NCBI RefSeq assembly: GCF_018446385.1
Contig: NC_055987.1
Coordinates: 34,483,202-34,547,201 of the forward strand
Direction of reading: 5' to 3'
Length of the DNA stretch: 64,000 nucleotides
Source of the DNA: Zingiber officinale
Lineage: Eukaryota; Streptophyta; Magnoliopsida; Zingiberales; Zingiberaceae
Each line of letters begins with the position of its first letter. The stretch's first letter is position 1. This document shows, piece after piece, positions 12,500 to 24,789 of the stretch. Position numbers and translations under genes: made by a program. The notes under the pieces are model-generated. The model saw only the letters and a list, made by a program, of their open reading frames with translations. It searched no databases and had not been told where the DNA came from.

Positions 12500-15400
12500 T
12501 TCTGTCTCCCAAGTTGCCTCTTCTGTTGTGTGATTTTGTCAAATGAATTTTACTAATGGTATCTCCTTGTTCTGTAATTTCTTAACTGCTCGGTCTATTA
12601 TCTGAATAGGTCGACTGTCATAGCTGAGGTCTTCGTGGACTTGTACCAACTGGGGCTCAATCACCTGGGTGGCATCTGGGATATGCTTCTTCAGCATAGA
12701 GACATGAAATACGTTATGGATAGCTGACATCTCCTGGGGTAGCTCTAGCTCATATGCTACCTTGCCAACTCTTCTAATGATAAGGTATGGTCCCACATAT
12801 CTGGGACTTAATTTGTCCTTCTTCCCAAAACGCATTACTCCCTTCATGGGAGCCACTCGGAGGAATACTGTGTCTCCAACTGAAAACTCTAAGGGTCGAC
12901 GCCGTGTATCAGCATAGCTTTTATGTCGGCTTTGAGCTGTCTCTATCCTCTAGTGGATCTGCTGTATAGTTGCTGTGGTATCTACCACTAGATCTGTCTG
13001 AAGTTCTAGTTCTTTCTGTTCACCACTTTCATACCAGCAGATTGGAGATCTACACCTCCGCTCATAGAGAGCCTCGTAGGGTGTCATGTCGATAGTGGCC
13101 TGATAGCTATTGTTGTATGCAAATTCTGCTAAACACAGATATTTGCACCAACTTCCCTTGAAGTCTAGGGCACATGCTCGGAGCATATCTTCGAGTACCT
13201 GATTCACTCGCTCCATCTGACCATCTGTCTGAGGATGGAAAGTTGTGCTAAACTTTAACTTGGTGCCCAACGCTGACTGTACACACTCCCAGAAGTGTGA
13301 CGTGAATCTACTGTCTCTGTCTGAAATGATGGTCTGTGGGACTCTATGCAGTCTGACAATCTCCTTGAGATACAACTGAGCTAGCTGCTCCATGGAGTAA
13401 GATATCCTGATAGCTAAGAAGTGGGTTGATTTAGTCAATCTGTCGACTATTACCCATATGACATCAAAATCATTCGTGGTTCTGGGTAGTCCCACTATGA
13501 AATCCATGGAAATATCCTCCCACCTCCATTCTGGGATCTGAATAGGCTGCAGAACTCCTCCTGGTCTCTGGTGTTCTGCCTTGACCCTTTGACAGGTCAG
13601 ACAGATACTGACATATCTAGCGATGTCTCTTTTCATCCCAGGCCAACAAAAACGTTTCTTTAGGTCTTGGTACATTTTGGTGGAACCAGGATGCATCGCA
13701 TAAGGAGTCCTATGAGTCTCGTCTAGGATCTTCCTTCGTAGTTCCTCCTGATCCGGAACACATAGTCTGTCACCAAAATACAATACCCCACTATCAGATA
13801 CTCTGAACTCTCCACTTTCTGATTCTGTTAACCCTTGCTTGATTTTCTGAATTTCAGGGTCCTGACCCTGAGCTATCTGAATGTCACCAAGTAGGGTAGA
13901 TGCTAAGGTCATAGTAGAGAGATGTCCTACTATAAGTTTGAGACTAAACTCTGTAATTTCCTTTTGTAGGGGTGGTGGCATGGCTGATAGGGATAGTAAG
14001 GTAGCACTGGACTTTCTGCTAAGTGCGTCTGCCACCTTATTGGCTTTTCCTGGGTGGTAGAGGATGTCTATATCATAGTTTTTGACCAGCTCGAGCCATC
14101 TGCACTGTCGCATATTCAGATCTTTCTGAGTGAAGAAGTACTTCAGACTCTGATGATCTGTATACACTCTGCACTGAGCTCCATACAAGTAATGTCTCCA
14201 AATTTTAAGGGCGAAAACAACTGCTGCAAACTCAAGGTCATGAGTAGGGTAGTTCCTCTCATAGTCCTTGAGTTGTCTGGAGGCATAGGCGATCACCTTA
14301 CCATTTTGCATCAGTACTGCTCCTAGTCCCAATTTAGAGGCATCGCTGTAAATATCAAAGTTGTCTGTGTTTTCTGGCAGAGTTAGAATGGGTGCACTGG
14401 TCAATCTTCTTTTGAGCTCCATGAAGCTGTTCTCGCAATCCTCTGTCCACTAAAATTTTCTGTTCTTCCTGGTGAGAGTTGTCAGTGGGGCGGCTATCCT
14501 GGAGAAATCCTCTACAAATTTTTTGTAGTAACCTGCTAGTCCCAAAAAGCTTCTGATTTCACTGGCGTTCTTAGGTCTTTTCCAGTTACTCACAGCTTCT
14601 ATCTTACTGGGGTCTACCATGACACCATCCTTAGAGATGATGTGATCCAAAAAGGATACCTGATCGAGCCAGAATTCATATTTCGTGAATTTGGCGTACA
14701 GCTGGTTCTGCTGAAGGGTCTGCAGTACTATCTTCAAGTGTTCTGCATGTTCTTCCTGAGTTTTGGAATAAATAAGAATGTCGTCGATGAACACGATGAC
14801 AAACTTATCTAAATATTCTCTGAATACTCTGTTCATGAGGTCCATGAAGGTAGCTGGAGCATTCGTCACACCAAAGGGCATGACTACGAACTCATAATGT
14901 CCGTATCTGGTCCTGAAAGTCGTTTTGGGTATATCACCTTCTTTAACTTTCACCTGGTGGTATCCCGATCTGAGATCTATTTTAGAGAACACTGCTGCTC
15001 CCTTTAGCTGATCGAACAGGTCATCTATCCTGGAAAGAGGATACTTGTTCTTAATCGTGACTTGATTTAGTGTCCGGTAGTCTATACACAGGTGCATACT
15101 CCCGTCCTTCTTCATCACGAACAATACGGGTGCTCCCCATGGTGAGTGACTAGAGCGTATGAAGCCCTTGTCAAGCAGCTCCTGTAGTTGCTCCTGAAGT
15201 TCCTTTAGTTCTGCTGGAGTCATGCGGTAGGGTGCTTTGGAGATGGAATTTGTACTGGGGACGAGTTCTATCTCAATTCAATCTCTCTGTCTGGTGCTAA
15301 ACCTGGTAACTCCTCAGGGAAGACTGCTAGGTAGTCACATACAACTCGGACCTCCTCTAGCTTTTGGTCCTTGCCCTGACTGGTACTGACTACATGTGCT

Positions 15401-15720
15401 AGGAATCTCATACAACCTGAATCCAATAATTTCTGTGTTTTCAAAGCTGAGAGAAACTTCCTAGCCTTTCTCTTTGGTTCTCCGATGTACCCAAATTGTA
15501 CTCCTGCTTCAGGTTGGAATACAACTCTCTGTTTATGGCATTCTATGGAGGCACCGTACTTGATCAGAAAGTCCATTCCCAAGATGACGTCGTAGTCAGT
15601 CATATCTAGCACTATCAGATCACCAAAAAGCTCTTTGTCTGCTATAATGACTGGCATCGCCGTGGATGCCATGATTTCTCTTAAAGGTAGTGTTAAATTG
15701 GCCACCGAGTACATCCGGAG
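12500..15720 (-). pseudogene. Gypsy-1 pol (protease, RT, RNase H, integrase, chromodomain tail)
   Basis: Read on the minus strand, the protease-like region (about 15270-15714) has DVILGMDFLIKYGA. Reverse transcriptase (about 14450-15223) has the [10 protein letters not shown] motif and the active-site box [11 protein letters not shown]. RNase H (about 14000-14420) has IYSDASKLGLGAVLMQ. Integrase (about 12950-13800) shows an HHCC zinc module (H...H...CLTCQ) and the DDE core (DFIVGLP, ISDRDSRF, then E in QMERVNQ). The C-terminal part (about 12539-12856) has the GPY/F module and the IHNVFHVSMLKK stretch that leads into the chromodomain tail of chromoviruses. Such tails are thought to guide insertion to heterochromatin. 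This is the best-preserved pol in the window, but it is broken in a few places. Confidence 0.9.
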
Positions 15721-15724
15721 GTAT

Positions 15725-16960
15725 TGCTAACTTTTCGGAAATGCCCTGGATATATAAGAATGGGTTGCCTCAAGATTTAATAAGACAGGTTGCACTTTGT
15801 CAGAAATACTAATCGACCTGAATAAAAACATTCGCCACGCCTTCTCCGTGAGTGAGTAGATCCTCACGCTCGTGGTCGAGGGGCTTCGACGATGTGTGGT
15901 CCATCTATAGCACCGCATCTAATGTAATCAGGCCGGGTTACCTCCGCATCGAATCTACCGTGGTGTAGGAGCATTGTTCTTGTTCGGACATTGTTTAGCC
16001 ATATAACCCTCCTGGCCACATTCAAAGCATCCTCGTGTGCTCTTGCGACAAACTCCAGGGTGGATTTTTCCACAAGTGGAACACTTGAGATAGCTAGTCA
16101 GCATTAGCCGGTCCTCCTTTGGGTAACTCACGACGTCTGGATCGGAGTTCCCTTCCGCTAGAGTCAGGCCTCGGTGTTTCGAGTACCGAGCCTCCTGGCC
16201 CTTAGACTCAAACGGCTTTGCTTGATGTCGCTCGATAATGCCGGGTCGAGCACTACTTACTAGTTCTTCTGAGTTTGCGGAACGCCACCGCCACATTCAT
16301 TGCTATTTCCGCCTTAGCATTTTAAGCATCAACCGACTCGCTCTCTTCGGTCGACTACGGGGCATGAATTTCTTCACCTCCTCAATCGAAGGTTGCCCGA
16401 CGAAATTCGGAACTCGCCATAGTGGCGGTTCATGACCCGCATGTGAAAGAACTCTTCAAAGAATTCTCTCAAGTCGGCCCATGTCATCTAGTTCACTGGC
16501 GCTTCACTTTAATCCTCTCCCACCACATACGCGCCTCCTATCGTGCGTAAGGAGGCGATTTCACCTTTTTAAACTCCTAAGTCCAAGCTCCATCGCATTT
16601 CCAAAGAGCCAACTGTGCTTGGGCATCCCATGGTTCACCGTGCCCAGAAATTCTCCGCTTGATTTTCTCGCCACCGATCGTAAGCTTTCTCCTCGCCGCT
16701 AGGGCTACTAGTGTTGCAGGTTGGACTGGTGGAACCTCTATCACTACTGGGGTTGCTAGTTAGGTTCTGGAGTGACAATGGGAGTATTCTGCTGATTAGC
16801 CCTTAGGGTGGCTATCTCCTGTTGCTGTTCAACTAGTTGCTTTTGTAACTGATCCACTACTGCTGCAAGGTCTGGGGGAGGCACTGAGCTGCCTGCCTCA
16901 TGCTGGGGCTCAGTAGCTGGTGTCTTTCTGGCTGGGCGTCATCGTATCATTTTTTAGAGA
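15725..16960 (-). pseudogene. Gypsy-1 gag, broken
   Basis: Read on the minus strand, the gag start lies near 16950, with a coiled-coil-like QLQKQLVEQQQEIATLRA stretch. Two zinc knuckle-like modules follow near 15970-16090 (CSTCGKIHPGVC and CFECGQEGYMAKQC). Base composition and frames are disturbed between them, and the gene is broken in several places. Confidence 0.75.
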
Positions 16961-17157
16961 AATAGAGGGCATACATAACTAATACAATCATATTTACATA
17001 ACTACTATTATCTGGTTAGATGCTATCATATATAAACTAAACATGCTTTAGTTATCTATAAACATGAAAGCAAGAAACATAATTAAAGTGAGGGATGTTC
17101 TTACTTGAAAGCTGCAGGTTCAATGCTGATGTGTGTGTGGAGGAAGTATGGAACTTT

Positions 17158-17169
17158 CCTCTGATACTA
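17158..17169 (-). other. Gypsy-1 primer-binding site
   Basis: The plus strand CCTCTGATACTA is the complement of TAGTATCAGAGG. That is close to the initiator-Met tRNA site TGGTATCAGAGC and lies 3 bases from the LTR edge at 17173. Confidence 0.65.
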
Positions 17170-17409
17170 CTCTGTACGCCCCGCCTCCGACTGACTAGGT
17201 TGTGAGGCCGGGGGTTACAATCACTGTGCTAAACTGAACTATTTTGGACGGAAAACTGAACTTATTTAAAACTCTATGCTATTTGCTATAAAATCTAAAA
17301 TTTATATTCAGAATACATTTCTAAGGTTGTACACCTACTAAGAGGGGAAGCCAAACTTGCTATCTGATCAAAAACTTGAAAACAGACGCTTCTGGCTGAA
17401 ATCAGGCAT

Positions 17410-17770
17410 TCCAATCGATCGGCTGATCGATTGGAGTCATTTGATCGATCCACTGATCGATTCGACGTGCTACTGTGCACGAAAGTCCCGTCTGGATCGA
17501 TCGACTGATCGATCCAGTCTGGCCAATCGATCCGGAGATCGATTCAGAAGCTCTCTATTCACGGGTTTAAATTCCCGAACGACTCATCAGCAGATCGACT
17601 CATCAGCTCTCTATATGCGGCAGATCGCTTCCCAATCGATCGGCTGATCGATCGAGGGCTCCTCAATCGATCAGCTGACCGATTCCATAGTGTTCTGTAC
17701 GCGGGGACTTCATCCAATCGATCAGCTGATCGATTGAGGACTGCTCAATCGATCGGCTGATCGATTGGGT
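17410..17770. repeat. Array of near-palindromes around ATCGATCGGCTGATCGAT
   Basis: The motif CAATCGATCGGCTGATCGAT and variants (CTGATCGATC, GACTGATCGATCCAG, CGGAGATCGATTC) recur about eight times, some 30-60 bases apart. Each could fold into a short hairpin. A shorter part of the array opens the left LTR (10591-10720). Confidence 0.75.
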
Positions 17771-19357
17771 TTCTGATTTCTGTAGAAATCAGACCCGACT
17801 TCATACAAAACTTCCAGAAATCACTAAAACATAATATCACTCACATTTTACTATCTATGCAGAAATCAGACCCGACTTCATACAGAACTTCCATAAATCA
17901 CTAAAACATAATATCACTCATATTTTACTATCTATTAACAAGACAATTAGCAGTCTAAGCATGGCAAAACCCTTAGGTTCACAAATCATGAGACTTAGCA
18001 TCCTAAAAGTGCAGAAAAGTAACTAAAAGCTGAAATTCTAAGTCTTTAGGTGGGCTACTCTCCAAGAGTCTTTATTCCAAGTTCCTTGCACACACATCTT
18101 TATCGCATCGCCCTACAGCCTCTGCTAATCCATCTTCCATTTACCTTTATCTGCAGCATAAGGAAAAAGGGAAACTATAAGCTTGGGAGCTTAGTAAGAA
18201 ACCATCTACCTCACAAAAACATGCATACGAAGAAATCATGCTCTTTAAAAGATGCTATGCTGATATACATAATGAGAATCATACTAAAAGTGCTAGGAGC
18301 ATGGTATGTGGACATGTAAATCATAGCAATCACATACTGAACATAAACTAATTACTGTACCATCAAGGAAGCTAAACCGATACATGAGCTAAGCAAAGAC
18401 TTGTATCAGCTTACAGCTATCACTGAACTGTATTCATATATCTGATTTGTAAAGGTTTGAAAACTATTTCCATAATAGATAAAAATACTAAACATGCTGC
18501 TGATAGGCCCGGCAACTGTACTTGCTGTGTGTGCATCCCTAACTAGGCTTGAGGTAGCAAGTCTCGAATCTAGTAGGGTTACTAGGTTATCTAAACCTAG
18601 AGACTACTATGGGAGCCCAACCCATGGACAACTGAAGTCCAGTACAATGCCACTGATAAAGTAAAATACTGATTCATAGCTAATATATCTTATCTTGCTT
18701 TTACTAGGTTATCTAAACCTAGAGCTAGGTTATCTGAACCTAGAGGCGACTATAGGAGTCCACCCATTGGACCGTAGTCTCATATAACTGAAGCAAGACC
18801 ATGTATGTTAATAAAATACATCTTTGGCATTTAATTGTACTATTAAAAATGCCTACTGTGGTATACGACTATACTAGTCATTTTATCGAGCACCTGGTGT
18901 GCTCTAATTCTGCATACGACTATTCTAAGATCATAAAAGCGATCTAGAATCATAAAAGCATGTGAATAGCTACTTATGCTGCAGGTGAGGGGTTACTTAC
19001 ATCCTGCGCTAAATATTCTTACAACCCGATCGCTAGATTTCTGGATAAGATGATCGTGTCGACGATCTTCTTACGTCTACACTTTCTTTTCGCGAAGGGG
19101 GGCGTCCTCGTGCCGGAGTTGTCGTCAGAAGGTGTTCCTACGCTCCTAGGGATGAAACCCTAGGTCTCCTTGGCCTTGGGCGTGAAGAGAGGGTGCGGGA
19201 GAAGAGATGGCGCCGGATGAGGGTGAGGGGAAAAGAGAGTTGTCGTTTGGAAAAATAATAACTCCTCTCTTAATTCCCTATTTATATTAAGTGTTTAACA
19301 CCATCCAACTAAATCTTAAATAGAATTGTTCTCTTCTTTCATCACACCCCTGCTGGG

Positions 19358-19430
19358 GCCCCTTGGTTACTAGAGTCATCTATAAGGCGTAGAGTCTAAT
19401 AGGTCTCGGGTTCGATTCCCGCTTAGGCTA
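19358..19430 (+). other. tRNA-like / box-B-like motif in the Gypsy-1 LTR, copy 2
   Basis: GGTTCGATTCC at 19409-19419 fits the pol III box B consensus exactly. It sits in the stem-like context CTCGGGTTCGATTCCCGC, and TTGGTTACTAGAG lies upstream where box A would be, though the match there is weak. It is the counterpart of 12231-12305. Confidence 0.4.
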
Positions 19431-19551
19431 TTTTACGTTTTTATTTAATTTTGCTACTTCGACTATTCTAAAAATTCCAGAAAAATATTCTAAAATTCCA
19501 GAAAATAATAGAATATTTCTAAAATTAATTTGAGAATTTTCGGGCGTTACA

Positions 19552-20135
19552 GAATGGCAGAGATCACCCAAGTGAACGAAAACGGAGTGGAAGACCCGGA
19601 CCAAGGTGAGCGAACCCGAAGCAGAGGGCCCGGACCAAAAAGTCAACATGGTTGACTTAGGGGTCCGGGCGCTCGAAACCATTCCGAGCGTCCGGAGTCG
19701 GATTTTATCCAAATCATGGTCAAACCACGATCCGTGCGTAAGGGATAAAATTTTATCCCCCCAGGACACCTCGAACCCTTCGAGGCACCCCGACCAAGGC
19801 TATAAATACAGCCTTGGTCCAGAAGCTTTCAATTAACTCAAGAATTGTAATTCTTACACTTGTGTGCTTCTTTTAGATTTTAGCTTCTTTCTTTTTGCGC
19901 TTTCATTATTGTAAGAGGCTTCTCTGCCTGAAGGAGATACTAGTGCGACATCTTCCTTGGATTAATAACTTCCCCAATTGTAACCAAGTAAATCCCTGTG
20001 TGTCTCTTCTTTTCTATTTTAATTTACTACTGTTATATTTTTCAAGTGTTAGTTTAAGAAAAGTCGAGAAGGGTTTCTTGTTATTATTTTTGTAGGCTAT
20101 TCAACCCCCTTCTAGCCGGCCACCGCAGACCAACA
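19552..20135 (+). repeat. SIRE-B: 3' part of a SIRE-type LTR
   Basis: The segment ends CTATTCAACCCCCTTCTAGCCGGCC...CCAACA, the usual 3' end of SIRE/Maximus LTRs. A TATA-like element GGCTATAAATACAG lies at 19799-19812, about 330 bases before the end. The start of this LTR is not present next to it; the left edge is the Gypsy-1 end. No primer site follows it. Confidence 0.65.
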
Positions 20136-20147
20136 CCAATTACATTA

Positions 20148-20249
20148 TACAAGTTCTAAAAAATTCTCAAAAAATTTCTAAAAATTTTGTTAACGTTATT
20201 TTCCTATTAAACTTTATTATTTAATTATTATTTATTGTCATATTTTACA
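20148..20249 (-). repeat. Gypsy LTR end remnant
   Basis: About 100 bases resembling the LTR end of Gypsy-3 (39290-39396): repeated AAAATTTCTAAAAA, then TTATTATTTAATTATTATTT and ATATTTTACA at the edge. It reads as the opening of a minus-strand LTR (TGTAAAATATGAC). Only this scrap remains. Confidence 0.5.
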
Positions 20250-21139
20250 CATTATTTGGATAAACTTCTAGATTATGGTGAGTCACCTGAACATCATTAG
20301 AGTAACCATATCTTCGAGATTTTCCAAATAGTCCTATCCACTGAACTTAATATAAAACTTTAGTCTAACTGGTTAGGATTCATAAGGGGTAGCTTCAGTT
20401 AGTTCCACTAAGCTAAATGCACTAGGTCGAAGTCATATCTTCCTAGATATACATAGACAGAGTTTCCCTAACTTACTATCATTCAAAACTTCACCAGTAT
20501 CATAGGTCAAGTTAAACTTTTGTCCCTTTTAGACTAGTTCTAATTACCCATCTGGGTAAGTTGTTACTTTTGTAGGTGCCAACTATTTTGGAACCTCCCC
20601 CTGAATTATTGGGTTTAGATTTTATGTTTTGGGTGGTGTCATTTTGTTTTATAGTCATAATAGATTTGATTATAGTTTGAGTTTGGCTTAATTTTACTTT
20701 TACTTGATCTAGGCTTAGTTTGATTTGTTTTATGTGACTTTATTGGATTTATTTTAGAGGGAGTAGTTGAATTTGAGTTATTTGATTTAGTCAGTTTTAG
20801 ATAATGTATTTTATCTTTAGGTATGTAGTATTGGTTGAGTCCTACTTATGTGGTTAGATACGCTTTCGTAATCCAAGCTTTAATTTGATTTTTTTACTTT
20901 GGTTAACTAAGGATATAAAGGTTTTGTTAGCCGAGCAGGACTTGTATCCGAGTCCAGACTTGTTGTACACAGCTCTTTGTGATTCAACTATCATGTTGAG
21001 GTACTTGGATCGAGTTGTGAATTTCTCTAGTAATTCTTTTAGTTTGACTATTTCGCTTTTCAATATGAAATTGTCCTCCTCAAGTTACAAAACTTGAGTT
21101 GGATTTCGGGTTGAATCAGCTCAGCCGTTGAATTTGATT
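20250..21139 (-). pseudogene. SIRE-C gag-pol spacer region
   Basis: A minus-strand frame near 20854-21063 reads KLKELLEKFT and AVYNKSGLGYKS, a coiled-coil segment followed by a motif I associate with the gag-pol junction of SIRE elements. The rest, to 20250, has no clear reading frame and is probably spacer. Confidence 0.6.
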
Positions 21140-21943
21140 TTAATAGTTCATTAAGCATTTTTTTTTTGTTAGTTCATTTATTTTATTTTCAGTGTTAGTT
21201 AATTTCCTATTTAAACATGCAATGATCTTAAAAAACTTTCTGCTTAAACTAAAATATACCTTATCGGAACCTTCGGAAATGAGTGTAGACTCGTGGCTCG
21301 ACTCGGGTTCAGACCCGTCTTCCGATTCACTCTCCAATTCTGGTCCATCTAATTCCTTCGCGGGTGATTCGTCCCAAGGTGCCTTAAGGGATTTCTTCTT
21401 CTTTAGACTCAGGCAGTCGTTCTTGCAGTGCCCCTTCTTGTTGCATCCAAAGCATGTCACATTCTTGTTGTTAGGATTGAAGGTGGAGTGGATTTTCTGC
21501 AAATCCTTGTTGGTAAAGTATTTCTTTCTCCTGATGAACATTTTTCTTACCAAGTTCACCAAGTATTCTTTATCATCTGAGTCTAGGGCAGACTCGCCAT
21601 CTGGTTCTAATTTAGTTCTGGATTTTCCTTTTGATGTTCCTCCAACAAGCACAATACCTTTCTCGATTTTGGTGTTAGTTTGCTCATGTAGTTCTAATTC
21701 ACAGAAAAGTTCATCCAATTTTAATTTAGATAAATTCCTCGAAATTTTATAGGCATATACAAAGGATGCCCACAATGCATTTCAAGGAAAGACATTTAAG
21801 ACATACCTGATCAAGTCTCAATTTTCTATCTGATGGTCGATTGTGTGAAGCCCGTTGAGGATATCCTTTATCTTTGCGTGCAGCTGACTGATAGTCTCAC
21901 TTTCCTGCATTTTAACATTAAATAACTTATTTAAAAATCAATC
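21140..21943 (-). pseudogene. SIRE-C gag, C-terminal half
   Basis: On the minus strand the frame holds NLSKLKLDELFCELELHE and a CCHC zinc knuckle (CFGCNKKGHCKNDC, near 21415-21460). Acidic serine-rich repeats (ESESEDGSEPESSHES) and a basic coiled-coil end follow. This is the RNA-binding half of gag. The N-terminal half lies at 30105-30461, on the far side of the inserted Gypsy-2. Confidence 0.8.
21939..21943. repeat. Target-site duplication of Gypsy-2, left copy
   Basis: CAATC here against AAATC at 30100-30104, four of five bases alike, flanking TG...CA LTR ends. With gag continuing on both sides, this supports a true insertion. Confidence 0.75.
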
Positions 21944-24455
21944 TGAAACATCCCGCGACTACCTCTCAAGTTTTTTTTTTACTACTCTCTTATCAATATC
22001 ATTCGGACGATCATAATGTAGTACCAACAAGGGAACTATCATAACCAATAGAAATGACTGTATCAACCAAAGGCTTACCGATTAAGAACAGTAATTCCCA
22101 AAACATTCCCCTTCTATAAAATAAAGAAACAAGGTCCCTTGCGATGAATCCAATATGCTCTACATTCCTAGACAGCAGACAGTATCATGCGTCCATCCCG
22201 CCTCCTCGTCTACTCCGTCCGAGGGTCTTCCATATCCCGAGAGTCTTCCTCACCTGTAATGTAGACATCATGAGACTACGGCCCAGCAAGTATAATCTAT
22301 CATGTATAACTAGACATCCATGAAGTAGTAAAGATAGCAACTAGAAGTCAAATAGAGAAACAGAACATATCCTAATTACTATATATAAAGAAAATATTGA
22401 TAAACGAGTACAAGTAATACCACATAGCTAATTGAGTGAATATGTCATATATCTGGTAACCACAATTAGAGTCAGTCAACAGTCCCATGAACCTAGAGAT
22501 ATCTCCTAGAGAACATGAAATTAGTCATATAGCCGAAGCTAACATAAATAAATTATCAGTCAAGTTTGGAAAGGCCCTCCCCGGAGCTCATCCCGAGGCA
22601 TCCAACCCGTACTATCACCACATATGCTCATACTCATCCAATTAGCTACAGTAAATAAACTTAAACTATCCTTATCAGTCGTTACAGTCATATATGAACA
22701 GTATCATTATTTACAGTCATACATGAATAATATCATTCCTTGCCGTCATTCATGAACGGTATCATTATAATTAAGGAAAAAGCTTTCTACTTGCCACATG
22801 GTAACACACTTTCTACACATTCATACTGCGCCATACCATAAATGAATACCGAGCTATGAACTTAAGAAAAAGGTAATTTAGTTCTACCACACAAACTAGT
22901 GAAGAAATTTAGATTAGCTTCCCAAAACATTAAATAGAATATTTACATTAACCAATGAGCGATTAACTAAACCTGGCATTTCATCATTATCCAACTATTC
23001 CATCCTACACAGTTTCACAACTACGCCAAAATAAGGACACATAAAGCTTAAATCCCATTACTTCACAAAACTTATTTCCCCCACACAATCCAATTTCCCA
23101 TAACAGAACAGAAATACTCAAACTCACACCAAACAGAACCCAAGAGAGAAAACAAATCGACCTCTAAATCATTCACGGAACCAGTCCAAAACTGAACTCC
23201 ACAAAAACGCAAAACACAATTCATTCCTTCAATTAATTTCTCAGCCAGGCATTCGAGCAAACAAGTATCATGCAAGAAATCTCACTGCATCAACAATTCG
23301 ACAAAGCTTCATTACGGAACCATTTTCCAGCACACGGACCTCAGGAAAACAAACCATGTCAACACTAAAATCCAAAAACTGCAGCGTCTCATGAAACCAG
23401 TAGCGACAAACTCAATAAAGAAAATCCCGGATCTCGACAAATTTCGTCAATCCAGCAACTCAGCCAAGTATTTCAACAAACAGGTATCTCGCAGTACACT
23501 CCCACAGCAACAGCACGGCGGAAATGAAACAACCTCGTTCACAGTCACACAACATTACAAGAATTCACATTGAAAACGTTCCAGTGGAAAGCGAGCTCCA
23601 TCTACACCGGAATGCACTGACCAAACATCGAAACCAAGAAATCAGACGATCCAACGGTACTTCAATGAACCTTAGATTCGATTCAAAACATCACAGAGGA
23701 AATCGAGTACCACTCAAACCGATTCACAACTCCACAATGGAGAAACCCATCCAAGAACACCAGAAATCTCACGCATAAACTTGACAAAAGCATTCTCCGA
23801 ATCAAAAGAGAAACACGAGATCCTCAGTTAAAACCAAAACATCACCGTATAATTTGTGTCGTGATCCTTGAAATCTACCGGAGCTCATCTCCTATACCTT
23901 AGGGATCCCGTGCCAACACAATTAGATATGCTTGCCTTCTTTCTTCTTGTGCCTCCGCCCGCAGCCCTCACTCCGTGCTACCCCGCTGACAGTGAGCTTC
24001 GCCGGATCAGGTGTCCTCCACGGTAGTCGGCTACGGGTTGCCAAGCTCAGCCCGTGCTTGTGCGGCGGTGAGGTGCTCCGTCGGTGTGGTGCTTGATCGA
24101 GAACCTGAGCGTGGTAGAGAGCCGATCGACACCAGCAAAGATGAAAAGAAGAGGTGGAACGGCGATTCGGGCGAAACCAGGAATCGGCGCAAAGTATAGG
24201 TATAAATACTTAGGTCTTTTACTCCTAACCCTAAGTTAATTAAATTAATCAACTCCCAACCTAACTGAGTATCATATGCTTCCCTCGAATTTATTAGTTC
24301 TATCGCTTTGAAATATGTCATATTAGTTCAATTAAAATTTTGAAAAATTTCTAAAATTCATAGAATATTTTATAAGTTAATCCTTTAATTAACACTTGTG
24401 TGATTTTAAACATTTTCATAAATAAATACCTTAATTTCACTCGTGGGTCCTTACA
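21944..24455 (-). repeat. Gypsy-2 3' LTR
   Basis: Runs from TGAAACATCCCGCG to ...GGGTCCTTACA. It carries three copies of a 29 bp unit (about 22680-22765), against four in the other LTR. The open frames at 23072-23275 and 24011-24199 recur in the other LTR and are not genes. Confidence 0.9.
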
Positions 24456-24480
24456 ATTCTCCCCCCCCCCCTTAAAATAA
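24456..24480 (-). other. Gypsy-2 polypurine tract (C-run on the plus strand)
   Basis: ATTCT followed by a run of about twelve C and then TTAAAAT borders the LTR. On the minus strand this is a long G-run leading into AGAAT|TGTAAGG. The run is unusually long for such a tract. Confidence 0.7.
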
Positions 24481-24568
24481 ATTTCGTCCTTGAAATTTGA
24501 CTTATCAAATAATTTGGATAGCGGTTACACACTTCTAGTTTGGTCTCCCAAGTAACTTCCTGCATTAG

Positions 24569-24766
24569 CTAATCTCTCATAAGACCTCTATCATTTTTGA
24601 TCTCCTTGATCCTCAATTTTCGGACTTGGCGGTCAAGGATTTGTTTTGGCGTCTCCTTATAAGATAGATTCGGCGTCCCCTGCACCGACTCATGTCCAAT
24701 CACATGAGTTAGGTTAGGAATATATTCCCTTGGTCCAAGTAACACCTTAGTCCAAACCTCTAGCAC
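24569..24766 (-). pseudogene. Gypsy-2 integrase tail remnant
   Basis: The minus-strand frame holds YKETPKQILDRQVRKLRIKEI. This matches the end of chromovirus integrases, where a phrase like ILDRKVRQLRNKEI leads toward the chromodomain end. Together with the adjacent GVWTKVLLGPREY... phrase, it is the only pol sequence I can recognise in this element. Confidence 0.6.
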
Positions 24767-24789
24767 TCGAGTTAGTGAGGTAACTCAAT

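Larger units (their letters stand above)
10591..19551 (-). mobile_element. Gypsy-1: Ty3-gypsy chromovirus (Tekay/Del-like), broken
   Basis: Direct LTRs (10591-12428 and 17173-19551) flank minus-strand gag and pol in gypsy order (protease, RT, RNase H, integrase, then a chromodomain-type tail). Read on the minus strand, the LTR opens with TGTAACGCCCG and ends ...GGGGCGTACA. The left copy is shorter and starts inside a repeat array, so no matching target duplication is visible (the right flank reads GAATG). Much of pol is still readable, but the element is broken in about five to ten places, mostly in gag. The LTR pair is similar but clearly diverged. Confidence 0.92.
17173..19551 (-). repeat. 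Gypsy-1 5' LTR (right copy)
   Basis: It runs from TGTACGCCCCGCC to ...GGGCGTTACA, 2379 bp. It contains about 470 bp (17173-17640) not present in the left copy, including most of the palindromic CGATCGGCTGATCG array, and a ~76 bp tandem duplication at about 17782-17935 that is single in the left copy. Confidence 0.88.

Noticed and set aside
10586-19556. Target-site duplication GAATG for Gypsy-1
   Set aside because: GAATG follows the right LTR, but the left LTR does not reach its natural end, so the other copy cannot be placed.
20143-20254. CATTA repeated on both sides of the gypsy LTR remnant, as a target duplication
   Set aside because: The remnant does not begin with TG after the first CATTA, and a five-base AT-rich match is easily chance.
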